The translations under genes and the position numbers were made by a program. The notes under the pieces were generated by a model. The model did no database searches. It was not told the DNA's origin and saw nothing but the letters and a program-made list of their open reading frames with translations. From assembly GCF_021533215.1 (NCBI RefSeq), contig NZ_JAJNKA010000014.1, positions 118,543 through 182,542 of the forward strand: a DNA stretch of 64,000 nt, read 5' to 3'. The DNA comes from Portibacter lacus. Lineage in GTDB: Bacteria > Bacteroidota > Bacteroidia > Chitinophagales > Saprospiraceae. Positions 37,254-47,111 of this stretch are shown in pieces. Within the stretch, counting starts at the first letter, position 1. Each line of letters opens with the position of its first letter.

Positions 37254-38003
37254 TCAGAATAAATCATTGAGAATCTGGCGCTTGTTACGGCTAACGCTTA
37301 ATCGTTCCCCATTAGATAAGATAACATAACCTCCATCATTTTTAAAGTACTTGCTTAACTCACTAATGTTAACGAGGTGGGACTTATGTATTCTAATAAA
37401 TCCAGACTTTAGATAAGATTCTTCTATGGTCTTCAGCGTTTTACTTACCATCAATTTTCTACCGTCTTTAAAATGAAAAGTAGAATAATTACTGTCCGCT
37501 TTAATGTATAATATATCTGAAGGATCGATGAATTCTACACCATCTTGAACAGGAATTCCTATCTTCTTAGACTGAGATAGATCATCGCGAAGCGCCCGCA
37601 ACATCTGATCATATTGCTGCACGTCTATTTTTTTACGTTTTTCAACGACCTTATCTACGGCCATTCTAAGCTTATTACGATTCACTGGTTTTAGCAAATA
37701 ATGCATAGCTGATAAGTCAAAGGCCTTAATAGCATATTCATCATACGCGGTTACAAAAATCACTTCGAAATCCACAGGCATTAATCGTTCTAATAATTCG
37801 ATGCCACTGGTCGCTTGCAAGTGAATATCTAGAAACAACAAGTCAAATTCTTCTGTTTTTAAAACTTCAAAAGCTTCTTCCGAATCTTGGATCTTTCTCA
37901 CTAGTTCTACATCTGGACAACTCCTACTTAGTTCGAATTCAAGTGTCTTCAAGCAATGATTCTCATCATCTACAGCAATTGCTCTAATTAATTCTTTGGC
38001 CAT
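37254..38003 (-). CDS. LytTR-family response regulator (second system)
   Basis: The 249-residue product has a receiver domain with 'AVDDENH', phospho-acceptor Asp59 in 'DLLFLDIHLQATSG', 'VTAYDEYAIKAFD' and 'YLLKPVNRNKL', then a LytTR domain ('GVEFIDPSDILYIKADSNYSTF', 'FIRIHKSHLVNI'). It overlaps the 3' end of the propeller kinase gene by 16 nt, so the two are a cognate pair. It is separate from the LytTR gene at 5696, with no close sequence identity apart from family motifs. Confidence 0.94.
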   Translation of the reverse strand: MAKELIRAIAVDDENHCLKTLEFELSRSCPDVELVRKIQDSEEAFEVLKTEEFDLLFLDIHLQATSGIELLERLMPVDFEVIFVTAYDEYAIKAFDLSAMHYLLKPVNRNKLRMAVDKVVEKRKKIDVQQYDQMLRALRDDLSQSKKIGIPVQDGVEFIDPSDILYIKADSNYSTFHFKDGRKLMVSKTLKTIEESYLKSGFIRIHKSHLVNISELSKYFKNDGGYVILSNGERLSVSRNKRQILNDLF

Positions 38004-40894
38004 GTTTTGGTTTTTTGATAAGGTATTATGACAGATACTTTCGTACCTATTCCTTTGCCTTCAGCATCTGTAAGATCTTCTATTTCAATGTTATTTGCTA
38101 TTTCTGATCGAGAAAGGCGCTCCTTTGTAATCAGAATTCCGAATGATCTCTTCCTACTGTGTTTCTTTTCTATCACTTGACTCTTAACTCTTCCGACACC
38201 ATCATCTTCGATTGTAATAATCACTTTGTCTGCCACCTTTTTTATATCTATTAACAACATTCCATGCCCTTTCTTGTGTATAAAGCCATGCCATATCGCA
38301 TTTTCTATAAAAGGCTGAAGAGTAAGCGGCTGGATATAAGTGTCTGGTACTTCGTTATTAATCCGGTAGCTAAATTTTTGTTCCAATCTAATATTTTCAA
38401 TATCCATATACAACTCAAGTGCAGACAATTCCTTCTCGATTGGTATAAGCTCTTCTCTACTATTGGCCAATATTAGTCTAATCAAATCTGAAAAGCTCGT
38501 TAAATAATCTGCTGCATCTTCTTTACTATGTTCAATAATATATGACTTAATACTATTCAAAGAATTAAAAATGAAATGCGGATTCATTTGTGCCCTTAAA
38601 GCCTCATTTTCTAATGTGACCATCCTTGATTTCAATCTTGAAACTTCTGCTGCTTTCACTAGCTGGTACTTGTAGTAAAAATAAATCAATAATCCACTGA
38701 CTAACATTATTCCGCCCATAAACCACCACTTTTTCCAGAATGGACTTTTTATTTCAAAAGTCTTGAAAACCGGATTACTCCAGTCTGAAAATTTGTGTTT
38801 CGCACATACTTCGAAGGTATAAACTCCTGGTTTCAAGTCTAAAAAATATACCTCGTTGCCCTGATAATCAGCATTAATCCATGGATTCTCTGGAGATAAC
38901 CTATACTTGTATTTAACGTCAAGGGGCTTAGTCAGGTCGATGGATTCAAACTTAATTTTAATATCGTTTTCTTGAGGTTTTAGGACATCATAATCAACTT
39001 TTGTCTCATTCACTTTGAAAGAGCTGATCTGCACATAAGGAATTTCATTATTAGTGGAAAGGTTTTCTTCGTCTACATAATAAACTCCTTGCGACATAAA
39101 AAATAGATATTGATCTAACCGCTTCATATATGTCCTTCTATCCACATTAATTAAGCCTTCATCTACTCCCCAGAAATTAAAATGGTTGGAGTTATCTTTG
39201 ATAACTTTTATGCCTGCTCTAGTCAGTATAATTTTCGAGTCCTCAAACCCCTGGATAATATCCATACCCTCACTGTAATTATTAAAGTGTTCGCGCTTAA
39301 TTTCATCTGTAATATAAATTCCATCATTCTCCAATTTTCCTTTATAGGTCATACTATTCGCTATAAGCCAAATGTCATCGCCCTCCATTAAAAAATTATC
39401 AATAAATCCTAAACTAGTTTCTTTACCATTCAAAAAAATAGGATACAAAATCTGTTCTTTAGAATCAAAATTAAGAGTAAGAATACCATTTGCAGATGGT
39501 ATTTGGATCATTCCAGCATCATCAACTTTGAGACCACCCATATATACATCACTTCTAGCTGTATAATGAATAGAATCTATTTCAAGTGTTTTTACATTTA
39601 CCCGAAGTATGATTGGATCAGTAATCTTAGAAATGTATAAATGCTCCCCTTTATTGGCTATCAATTTCAATTTATTAGGTCCAGAAAAGAATTCATTATA
39701 TCGATTAAATTCTACTCTTTCGAATTGCTGATTCTTTATGTTATATTTTGCCACTCCATTGCTGAAAGCAATCCATAAATCATCTTTTATCCTTACCATA
39801 CTAAATGGAAATTGTAACTTCTTGTCTTTGTTAAATTTATCCGCAATTTGAACTTTCTTGCCGTCCAGATTTGAAATATGCAATTCATTAGTATAAAATG
39901 ATATAAAACCATATTGGTTATCATTCAATTTCACGACTGAAGTATAAGAATGTTTTTCACTTCCTGGTACTAAATGAAAAAATTGATTCTGTGGATCTAT
40001 TACATTTAATTTATTGTCCTGGGCAAACCAAAGACGACCATTATCCTCAGCATATATTCCAGTTATTTCATTATTCCCAAATTGAAAATATTCCCATTTT
40101 TTTTCATCAACATTAAATTTGACAACTTTAGCATTAGCCTCAGACCAAATCTCACCATTTACGTAGCACATAGAATAAGTTGGACTTTCTTCCTCATCTT
40201 CGTACCATGTTTCTTCCTTCGTTTCTATATTTACTTTGCAAAACCCATATCGATCCAGATTATTAAACCACACATCTCCATTTTCATCAAGTGTCATCTG
40301 AAGTGGCCTATAATTAGAAATAACTGAGATTACGTTTTGCGATATATCATATAAATAGAGACTATCTCCTGCGAGCAACAGTTGATTTGGAACTGAATCC
40401 ACCACCAAGATACTTCTTATTTTAGGTTTCTGAAGCAGGTTTAGAAACACTTGCTTTTCCATATCAAATTCGAATAAGCCATGTTCGGATAAAGAAATAA
40501 AAACACGCCCACCTTCTCCAAATACGGTCTTTGTATGAAACCCTATAGCCTTCTTAAATAGATCAGGCTCTTTAAAAAGATCGAATCTTTCAGTAAACTC
40601 ATTATAAATACCAATGCCATAATCTTGAATAGTAATGAATATTTTACCATCAGGCCTTACTTGAATTTCTGGAATAACGGAGTTTGGTAAATCGTTAAAA
40701 GTCTTGAACGTCTTTCCATCAAAACGATGAAGTCCAAGATTGCTCTCAAACCAAAGAAACCCAGAACTATCCTTAGCCATATTTAAGATCTTCAATTTGG
40801 GAAGACCATGTTGACTAGAAAAAGTAGTGAGAAATGGCGTCTGCTGCGCACACACCCATATAGGAAAAAATAATAAAAAGATCCACTTAATCAT
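37988..40894 (-). CDS. Two-component propeller sensor histidine kinase, LytS type
   Basis: I start at the ATG at 40892-40894 (968 aa), which gives a clean signal peptide ('IKWIFLLFFPIWVCAQQ'); a TTG at 40918 would extend it by eight residues. A periplasmic beta-propeller of Reg_prop-like repeats ('KDSSGFLWFESNLGLHRFDG', 'EDNGRLWFAQDNKL') covers about 20-620. A Y_Y_Y domain (about 640-715) and one membrane helix (about 720-742) follow. The cytoplasmic kinase has acceptor His773 in 'AQMNPHFIFNSLNSIKSY' and ATPase motifs 'PFIENAIWHG' and 'IEDDGVG'. Unlike hybrid polysaccharide sensors it is not fused to its regulator. Ligand unknown. Confidence 0.93.
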   Translation of the reverse strand: MIKWIFLLFFPIWVCAQQTPFLTTFSSQHGLPKLKILNMAKDSSGFLWFESNLGLHRFDGKTFKTFNDLPNSVIPEIQVRPDGKIFITIQDYGIGIYNEFTERFDLFKEPDLFKKAIGFHTKTVFGEGGRVFISLSEHGLFEFDMEKQVFLNLLQKPKIRSILVVDSVPNQLLLAGDSLYLYDISQNVISVISNYRPLQMTLDENGDVWFNNLDRYGFCKVNIETKEETWYEDEEESPTYSMCYVNGEIWSEANAKVVKFNVDEKKWEYFQFGNNEITGIYAEDNGRLWFAQDNKLNVIDPQNQFFHLVPGSEKHSYTSVVKLNDNQYGFISFYTNELHISNLDGKKVQIADKFNKDKKLQFPFSMVRIKDDLWIAFSNGVAKYNIKNQQFERVEFNRYNEFFSGPNKLKLIANKGEHLYISKITDPIILRVNVKTLEIDSIHYTARSDVYMGGLKVDDAGMIQIPSANGILTLNFDSKEQILYPIFLNGKETSLGFIDNFLMEGDDIWLIANSMTYKGKLENDGIYITDEIKREHFNNYSEGMDIIQGFEDSKIILTRAGIKVIKDNSNHFNFWGVDEGLINVDRRTYMKRLDQYLFFMSQGVYYVDEENLSTNNEIPYVQISSFKVNETKVDYDVLKPQENDIKIKFESIDLTKPLDVKYKYRLSPENPWINADYQGNEVYFLDLKPGVYTFEVCAKHKFSDWSNPVFKTFEIKSPFWKKWWFMGGIMLVSGLLIYFYYKYQLVKAAEVSRLKSRMVTLENEALRAQMNPHFIFNSLNSIKSYIIEHSKEDAADYLTSFSDLIRLILANSREELIPIEKELSALELYMDIENIRLEQKFSYRINNEVPDTYIQPLTLQPFIENAIWHGFIHKKGHGMLLIDIKKVADKVIITIEDDGVGRVKSQVIEKKHSRKRSFGILITKERLSRSEIANNIEIEDLTDAEGKGIGTKVSVIIPYQKTKTWPKN

Positions 40895-41072
40895 CACTGC
40901 TAGATATCTAAACTTCAATTAAGATACAATATTGAGCGATTAAGTGTGCTTTTCCCGTTAGTCTTCTTTCTGCTGGACTTATTTAACGGTGATTATTCAG
41001 ATCGAATTGAAATACCATTGACGTATAAAAGGCCTTATCTTTTTTCTTTCTAGGTCAATGTTTATTCCTAAT

Positions 41073-42104
41073 TTATCGATCCCACTTCCTGATGACCAAT
41101 TCATTATTCTGAGGAAAATCTTCAGGCACAGGTTGTGTTACCTTACCCGTTGCTGCCCACTCACTTCCTCTCTGAAGAGTAGTAATAAAAGGAACACTTT
41201 CCATAGAATAATCCATGTGACCTAAGATGGTATGAAAGACTCTTCCTTTTCCATAATCGATAGCCATTAAAACCGGCTCATAATGACCAGTTCTCTTTTC
41301 ATTCACTTTCTTATCTGAAAGTGCTGTAGCCAGAACAGTCATGTTTTTAGCTGGACCACGAAGCTTCTCATAAAGTTCATCTTTCGCATGCTTGAATTCT
41401 GCAGGAAGTCCTCTCATTACGGGATGATCTTTCGCTCTGTTCTGCATAATAAATTCAGATTGTGGCCCATGTGAACCTGCGCTTCCTACCCTTTTATCAT
41501 AAACAAGGGAATCATTTTCATTGTAATAAACATAAGGCCCACTTGCTTCACTTCTATTATCCCATCCGCCAAGGCCGATCATTTCATTGTATGCTTCCCA
41601 GCTTCCCCATGAGTTATCAGCAGCATGTACAACGACTAATCCACCTCCATTTTTGATGAATTGTTCGAAATTCGATTTGACATCATCAGACCAAGTGCTT
41701 GCTTTCCAACCAAAATTCGATAAAACTAAATCGTACTTCGTAAAATCTGGTTGATAATTAGGATCTGGTACAGGATCTTTCACAGAAGTTCTTTCTATTC
41801 CATCGGCAAGTGGATACATCGTTAACAATTGTTGAATGCTATCTACTCCTTCTATTTTATTATGGTGAGGACCTTGCCATATATATTTTGTTCTAGCAAT
41901 ATCTACATCGAACAAGCCCGTTTCTTCTAGATAATCTTTCATCATCATGGTTGTTTTAGGAAATACACCATGATTATTCTCGCCATCTATAATTAATGCT
42001 TTCAGTTTTTGCTTTTCCATTTTTAAGGACTTGACTGATTTTTCACTACAGCTCAACAATACGATTAGCATCCCGAATAAGAGGACTGATATCTTAGACT
42101 TCAT
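41073..42104 (-). CDS. ThuA-domain lipoprotein
   Basis: The 343-residue product has lipobox 'LIVLLSCSEK' (Cys19) and a ThuA (trehalose-utilisation, glutamine amidotransferase-like) fold: 'KALIIDGENNHGVFPKT', 'FIKNGGGLVVVHAADNSWGSWEAYNEMIGLGGW' and 'YGKGRVFHTILGHMDYSMESVPF'. In Bacteroidota such lipoproteins often accompany DUF1080 and sugar dehydrogenase genes, of which there are examples at 10787 and 12683 in this window but not adjacent. The biochemical activity of these secreted forms is not established. Confidence 0.88.
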   Translation of the reverse strand: MKSKISVLLFGMLIVLLSCSEKSVKSLKMEKQKLKALIIDGENNHGVFPKTTMMMKDYLEETGLFDVDIARTKYIWQGPHHNKIEGVDSIQQLLTMYPLADGIERTSVKDPVPDPNYQPDFTKYDLVLSNFGWKASTWSDDVKSNFEQFIKNGGGLVVVHAADNSWGSWEAYNEMIGLGGWDNRSEASGPYVYYNENDSLVYDKRVGSAGSHGPQSEFIMQNRAKDHPVMRGLPAEFKHAKDELYEKLRGPAKNMTVLATALSDKKVNEKRTGHYEPVLMAIDYGKGRVFHTILGHMDYSMESVPFITTLQRGSEWAATGKVTQPVPEDFPQNNELVIRKWDR

Positions 42105-42201
42105 CTGTTATTTTTAAATTTTGCCTAAGATAATTAAATTCCTGATTTCGATGTGCCTCTTTTCTAGAAACACACACCTCCAGCCTACTCCAGTCTATTG
42201 A

Positions 42202-42423
42202 TCTCCAGCGTAGCGACACCTATATGGCATATGATGACTTAGAGTATTACTGATTCCAACGAAGCGCACTTTTATGAAACCCAACTGTGCAGAACATTTT
42301 CACATCCGTGTGTGCTGAAACAATATTGTCTCCAGCGTAGTCAAACCTCTGTAGCCTCAGAGAGGCGTCATCTTCCCAGCTCCAGCGGAGCGACACCTTG
42401 ATAGCGCCAAAGGTGCGACACCT
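42202..42423. repeat. Degenerate interspersed repeats (CTCCAGCG(T/G)AGCGACACCT)
   Basis: Four imperfect copies of a ~20-bp unit lie in a 418-bp gene-free gap: about 42202-42221, 42329-42348, 42379-42399, and a diverged version at 42402-42423 ending GTGCGACACCTT. They share CCAGCG(G/T)AG and the end (C)GACACCT. They look like a dispersed intergenic repeat family rather than coding sequence. Confidence 0.55.
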
Positions 42424-42440
42424 TCATTTCCTTGTACAAC

Positions 42441-42471
42441 AAAAAAAAACCGTTCAAATCAATGAACGGTT
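42441..42471 (-). terminator. Rho-independent terminator of the TPR gene
   Basis: On the minus strand AACCGTTCA pairs with TGAACGGTT around a 6-nt loop and is followed by a nine-base T-tract. It lies about 50 bp after the stop of the gene at 42523-43338. Confidence 0.88.
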
Positions 42472-42522
42472 CTTCCTTATATCTTTCAAACTTGCGATTC
42501 TTAGCAAAATAGGCAACACCTA

Positions 42523-43338
42523 TTACTTACCTCCAAGTTCCTTAATTTTGTATTCAGCTTGCTCTTTATAATCTCCCTCTTTCACTAATTTATAAGCAGA
42601 AATCGCTTCAGACTTCTTACCTAAACCTTCTAATGCAAGACCTTTAGCAACGTAAAACTTATCTTCTATTTTACCAGTCGCCTTTCCAGCTTCTATTGAT
42701 TTCTCAGCAGTTTCTAAAGCCCCTTGAAAATCTTTTTCTTCCACCTGGCATCTTGCTACATAGTACATTACTTCTGGCATGTTCTCGAATTCTTCTACGA
42801 ATTTTCCAGCTTTAATAGCATCTGCATATTTTTTAGCGGCAAATAATTTACCTACAGCTTGCTTAGACCTTTTCTTAGCTTCTGTTACTTTCTTCTCATC
42901 TCCTGCAGCTTTTGCTACTTTTGCTCCTGCAATGTATGCCTCAACAGCACCCACTTTATCACCTTTCGCATTAAGCACTTTTCCTTTTCCAATAAAATTA
43001 GAAGAATACTCAGGATTCATATCCGCTCCATTCTGGTAAAACGTCATCGCCTCATCATAATTCTTAGCTTTCAAAGCCGCATTTCCAGCACTATATGCTG
43101 CTACCGCTCCATTTTTTGTTGCTAATTTGATAACTTTCTCATCTTCGTCTGCTGTCGCTTTCTCTAAAGCTTTGGACATAAAGTCATATCCTTCTGCAAA
43201 TTTCTTTTCTTTCAATAATGCTAATCCATCATTATACAATGAAGCTGCACTAGCCTCAGCATCTTGAGCTGATACAAGAGATAAGCTAAATGCAAATACA
43301 ATAAGAAGTGCAAATAAATTTTTAAACTGAATACTCAT
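42523..43338 (-). CDS. Exported tetratricopeptide repeat protein
   Basis: The 271-residue product has a signal peptide ('LFALLIVFAFSLSLVSAQ') and five to six TPR units of the form 'ALLKEKKFAEGYDFMSKALEKA' and 'ALKAKNYDEAMTFYQNGADMNPEYSS'. It is rich in Lys and Ala. TPR proteins scaffold protein complexes; the partner is unknown. It stands alone with its own terminator; a long 596-bp gap separates it from the porin gene. Confidence 0.82.
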   Translation of the reverse strand: MSIQFKNLFALLIVFAFSLSLVSAQDAEASAASLYNDGLALLKEKKFAEGYDFMSKALEKATADEDEKVIKLATKNGAVAAYSAGNAALKAKNYDEAMTFYQNGADMNPEYSSNFIGKGKVLNAKGDKVGAVEAYIAGAKVAKAAGDEKKVTEAKKRSKQAVGKLFAAKKYADAIKAGKFVEEFENMPEVMYYVARCQVEEKDFQGALETAEKSIEAGKATGKIEDKFYVAKGLALEGLGKKSEAISAYKLVKEGDYKEQAEYKIKELGGK

Positions 43339-43934
43339 TCCTAATTTAATTTTAAATCGTTTATATAATTGAATTTTATAATTCTTCCGTGAAGACCGTA
43401 AAAATAGAAAATTGTTTAAAAAAAACGAAATTCATTATTTCTACGATGCCTTAAACCCAATTTTTAATACGTAATTCCACTTGTTAGAGTTCCACATATA
43501 CTTGTTTAACCTTTATTTAACGGTTTATCAAAATTGTAATTTTATTTCTCCGACCAATGGAATTATCCGCTAATCTAACGGTAATTCACCTCCTAACACA
43601 CTTCTAATCATAATTATTCCATTCTTTAATTTGCTCCAGAAACAACCGATTGCTCTAATTTTCATGATGTATATTTCTGCATAATCCTTCCCCAATTTTT
43701 AACAATTATGCAACTTAACACAAAGTTAACATTGCTTTTACCAATAAATTAAAGTAACAAAATACATTTGCATCATACTATTATGCGGAAGTGGAGATTA
43801 GGTTTCGGACAAGCTTTTTCTCTCCTTTCGCTTATTACATAAAAGATACAATTTCTTAATATAGTGTTAACATTAGAAACCATACTTTTGCATATCGTTT
43901 CTTTTAAAATAATAGTAGATTTATCAATTGTCCG
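43339..43934. other. Intergenic region, 596 bp, with candidate porin promoter
   Basis: AT-rich, divergent region between the TPR and porin genes. On plus, TACTTTTG at 43883-43890 matches the TAnnTTTG -7 consensus 45 bp before the porin start, with only a weak -33 (TTA). A second match, TACATTTG at 43763-43770, lacks a well-spaced -33. No gene or structured RNA was recognised. Confidence 0.4.
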
Positions 43935-45131
43935 ATGTTTAAACCAACACTATTTTTATGGCTCCTCTGTGCCATCACCTCACTCAATGCACAAATTGAA
44001 AGTCCAAAATTCGGTAAAGGATTACTTAACATTACAGCCGCAGACTCTTCATTTACAATGAAAATTGGCTTAAGATTCCAGAATTTAATGATTTCAAATT
44101 GGTCTCAAGATGAAAACAAATCTTTCCAAGATCCTGAATTTAATTTCTTAATTAGGAGGGCACGATTAAAATTTGATGGCTATGCCTTTTCACCTAATCT
44201 AATATACAAGTTTGAGCTTGGTCTTTCTAATAGGGACATGAGCGGTGGAATAACTTCAGATTATAGCAATGCTCCTAGATATATTTTAGACGCCTCTGTT
44301 TTGTATAAATTTTCCGAAAATTGGGCGATCCAGTTTGGACAAGGGAAATTACCTGGAAATAGGGAAAGAGTAATATCCTCTGGTAATCTCCAGTTTGTCG
44401 ATCGATCTCGACTGAATTCTAGGTATACACTTGATCGAGATTTTGGAGTCATGTTAAAACACGAGTCTAAGATTTTGAACAACTTTATTGTGAAGGAAGT
44501 CTTTTCTCTTTCTCAGGGCGAAGGAAGAAATATTACCTCAGGTAATAAAGGAGGTTTAGATTATACTTTCAGAGTAGAAGCATTTCCTTTCGGTGAGTTT
44601 AAATCAAAAGGCGATTACATCGGTTCTGCAATTGTCAGAGAAGCAATACCTAAACTATCTATAGGTGTCACCTATGATATCAATGTTAATACAGCAAGGG
44701 AAAGAGGTCAAGGTGGAAGTTTCATTCCATTTGAAGGTGGCTTCGAGGGTAGAACATTATATACCTGGTTTGTAGATATGATGTTTAAGTATGAAGGGTT
44801 TTCGATGATGGGCGAATATGCTAATAAAAAGGCAGAAGGTGACGACCCAGTTGTCTTGGTGGATGGAAATGAAATAGGTACCTTCTACACTGGTACTGGA
44901 ATTAACCTACAAGCAGGATATTTTCTGAATAAGATACATGAAGTCGCATTCAGATATACCTATATCAATCCAGATGCTGCTGTGGACCAAGACGAAACAA
45001 GATACACACTAGGTTTTTCTAGATTTATAGTGGGCCACAAATTAAAATTGCAGACTGATGTCACCTACCGAGACAGGTCGGTGAGCAATGATGAAATTTA
45101 TTGGAGATTCCAGATGGATCTACATTTTTAA
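43935..45131 (+). CDS. Phosphate-selective porin (OprO/OprP-like)
   Basis: The 398-residue product has a signal peptide ('LFLWLLCAITSLNAQ') and an outer-membrane beta-barrel of the porin O/P family ('FTMKIGLRFQNLMISNWSQDE', 'FLIRRARLKFDGYAFSPNLIYKFELGLSN', 'NWAIQFGQGKLPGNRERVISSGNLQFVDRS'), ending in an aromatic strand ('YWRFQMDLHF'). It is followed 27 bp later by a Na/Pi symporter gene, giving an outer/inner-membrane phosphate uptake pair in one operon. Confidence 0.9.
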   Translation: MFKPTLFLWLLCAITSLNAQIESPKFGKGLLNITAADSSFTMKIGLRFQNLMISNWSQDENKSFQDPEFNFLIRRARLKFDGYAFSPNLIYKFELGLSNRDMSGGITSDYSNAPRYILDASVLYKFSENWAIQFGQGKLPGNRERVISSGNLQFVDRSRLNSRYTLDRDFGVMLKHESKILNNFIVKEVFSLSQGEGRNITSGNKGGLDYTFRVEAFPFGEFKSKGDYIGSAIVREAIPKLSIGVTYDINVNTARERGQGGSFIPFEGGFEGRTLYTWFVDMMFKYEGFSMMGEYANKKAEGDDPVVLVDGNEIGTFYTGTGINLQAGYFLNKIHEVAFRYTYINPDAAVDQDETRYTLGFSRFIVGHKLKLQTDVTYRDRSVSNDEIYWRFQMDLHF

Positions 45132-45158
45132 TATAATACAACTTTAACTTTAAGAATT

Positions 45159-46850
45159 ATGGAATTCGGATTTTGGGATGCTTTACAGATAATCGGTGCT
45201 CTATGCTTTTTCGTCTATGGGATGAAAATGATGAGTGATGGTATTCAAAGGGCAGCAGGTTCTCAGCTAAGGAACATCCTTAGAACAATGACTAAGAATA
45301 GATTCCTAGGAGTAGGAACAGGTTTCTTAACCACAGCATTAGTACAATCTTCTTCAGCGACCACGGTTATGACGGTTTCTTTTGTTAATGCAGGCTTACT
45401 TACTTTAGTCGAGTCCGCTGGAATTATGATGGGGGCTAACATTGGAACTACCATAACAGGTTGGATTGTTTCGATTCTTGGTTTTAAAATCAAATTAAGT
45501 GCTTATTCGATACCGTTATTTGCACTAGGTGTACCCATGCTTTTTTCTAATAGGACAAAATTAAAGTATTGGGGAGAATTTTTGATTGGATTTGCCATTC
45601 TATTCTTAGGATTGAGCTATCTGAAAGGAGCAGTTCCTGATCTGAAGGGAAACCCAGAAGTCTTAGATTTCCTTGCAAATTTCACAAATTGGGGAATTTT
45701 GTCTAGACTTTTATTTGTTTCGATAGGTACATTAGTAACCATTATCGTTCAATCATCTAGTGCTGCAATGGCCATAACACTAACCATGTGTGCTCAAGGA
45801 TGGCTTCCTTTCGAAGTAGCTGCTGCTATGATACTAGGAGAGAACATTGGAACAACAATAACCGCTGAATTAGCTTCCCTCGTAGGTAATACAAATGCTA
45901 AACGATCTGCTAGAATTCACTCTATGTTTAATGTTATAGGGGTCGTCTGGATGGTTATATTACTACCCTATTTCTTGCCATTACTTTCTTCCTTCGGGCA
46001 GCAATTTCTAGGAATGAGTGACCCATACCAAGCGAGTGGAATGCCTATCGGTCTTTCAGCTTTTCATACTGCCTTTAATTTATTGAACGTTATCATTATG
46101 GTGGGTTTTGTGAATACGCTTGTTAAAGTAGCCATATGGAGTGTTCCCGATAAAGAAGATGAGGATGAAGATGAACACAGACTAAAATTCATCAGTGCCG
46201 GTATCAGAACTCCTGAATTGGCTACTGTCGAATTGCAAAAAGAAGCAGCACATTTCGGTGAAGTCGCTAGCAAAATGTCTGGTTTCACTTCTCAGTTGAT
46301 CAATTCAACTGCGGCGAAAGTCAGAAAGAAAATGTACAAGAAACTCCGTAAATACGAAAAGATTACGGATAGAATGGAAATAGAAATCACCGAATACATT
46401 ACTAAAATTTCAAATCAAGAGATCACTCCTCGAACCAGTCAAAAACTGAGAAGTATTCTAAACATCTGTAATGATCTGGAAAGAATCGGTGATATTTACT
46501 ACCAGATTTCTAAGACCATTGAGCTGAAAAATGAAAACAAACAATACTTCCTTCCGGAACAGCGAAACAACCTGAATCATATGATTGAGCTTATCGACAA
46601 GGCATTTGCAGAAATGAATAAAAATCTAGCACTTGATCATTATGATAAGATAAATCTACAAAATGCTCAGGCGCTAGAAAAGGAGATTAACAAATATAGG
46701 ACAGAGCTAAGAGCTGATAATTTAGCCAAAATTGGAACAGAAGGTTATGTTGTTCAATCGGCTATGATTTACAATAACATATTCTCTTCTCTGGAAAGAA
46801 TAGGTGATCATATCATGAATGTGAATGAATCTATTTCAGGAGAGATTTAG
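45159..46850 (+). CDS. Na+/phosphate symporter with PhoU-like domain
   Basis: The 563-residue product contains the two inverted Na/Pi-cotransporter repeats, each with the QSSS and G(A/E)NIGTT motifs ('TTALVQSSSATTVMTVSFVNAG', 'GANIGTTITGW'; 'IIVQSSSAAMAITLTMC', 'GENIGTTITA'). From about 345 a PhoU-like helical domain follows ('SILNICNDLERIGDIYYQIS', 'NIFSSLERIGDHIMNVNESI'). It moves phosphate across the inner membrane, probably after passage through the adjacent porin. A terminator follows 71 bp after the stop. Confidence 0.95.
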   Translation: MEFGFWDALQIIGALCFFVYGMKMMSDGIQRAAGSQLRNILRTMTKNRFLGVGTGFLTTALVQSSSATTVMTVSFVNAGLLTLVESAGIMMGANIGTTITGWIVSILGFKIKLSAYSIPLFALGVPMLFSNRTKLKYWGEFLIGFAILFLGLSYLKGAVPDLKGNPEVLDFLANFTNWGILSRLLFVSIGTLVTIIVQSSSAAMAITLTMCAQGWLPFEVAAAMILGENIGTTITAELASLVGNTNAKRSARIHSMFNVIGVVWMVILLPYFLPLLSSFGQQFLGMSDPYQASGMPIGLSAFHTAFNLLNVIIMVGFVNTLVKVAIWSVPDKEDEDEDEHRLKFISAGIRTPELATVELQKEAAHFGEVASKMSGFTSQLINSTAAKVRKKMYKKLRKYEKITDRMEIEITEYITKISNQEITPRTSQKLRSILNICNDLERIGDIYYQISKTIELKNENKQYFLPEQRNNLNHMIELIDKAFAEMNKNLALDHYDKINLQNAQALEKEINKYRTELRADNLAKIGTEGYVVQSAMIYNNIFSSLERIGDHIMNVNESISGEI

Positions 46851-46921
46851 GCTTATCATCTAGGCTTAAACATGACTTGACCTAAGATAATGAATTTGAA
46901 ACAGGTCAACTCAGAATAATT

Positions 46922-46959
46922 AAAAAGGCACATTAGTTATTACACCGATGTGCCTTTTT
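46922..46959 (+). terminator. Rho-independent terminator of the porin-Na/Pi operon
   Basis: AAAAAGGCACAT pairs with ATGTGCCTTTTT around a 14-nt loop; further Ts follow. It could also act on minus-strand transcripts. Confidence 0.85.
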
Positions 46960-47111
46960 CCTTTTTGCATGGTTTATAGAAGCTTTCTATTTGTCAATTT
47001 TAGGATACTTAATATTGATTAATGTCCTTTAGAAAGTCTTGATTTTCTAATCCTACTGTATATTTCCTAGCAGTCTCTTTATATATGTCAATTTAAAGAC
47101 CAGCCTAACAT

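Noticed and set aside
42859..43125. Plus-strand frames over the TPR gene
   Set aside because: Shadow frames of the Lys/Ala-rich TPR coding sequence with no domain of their own.
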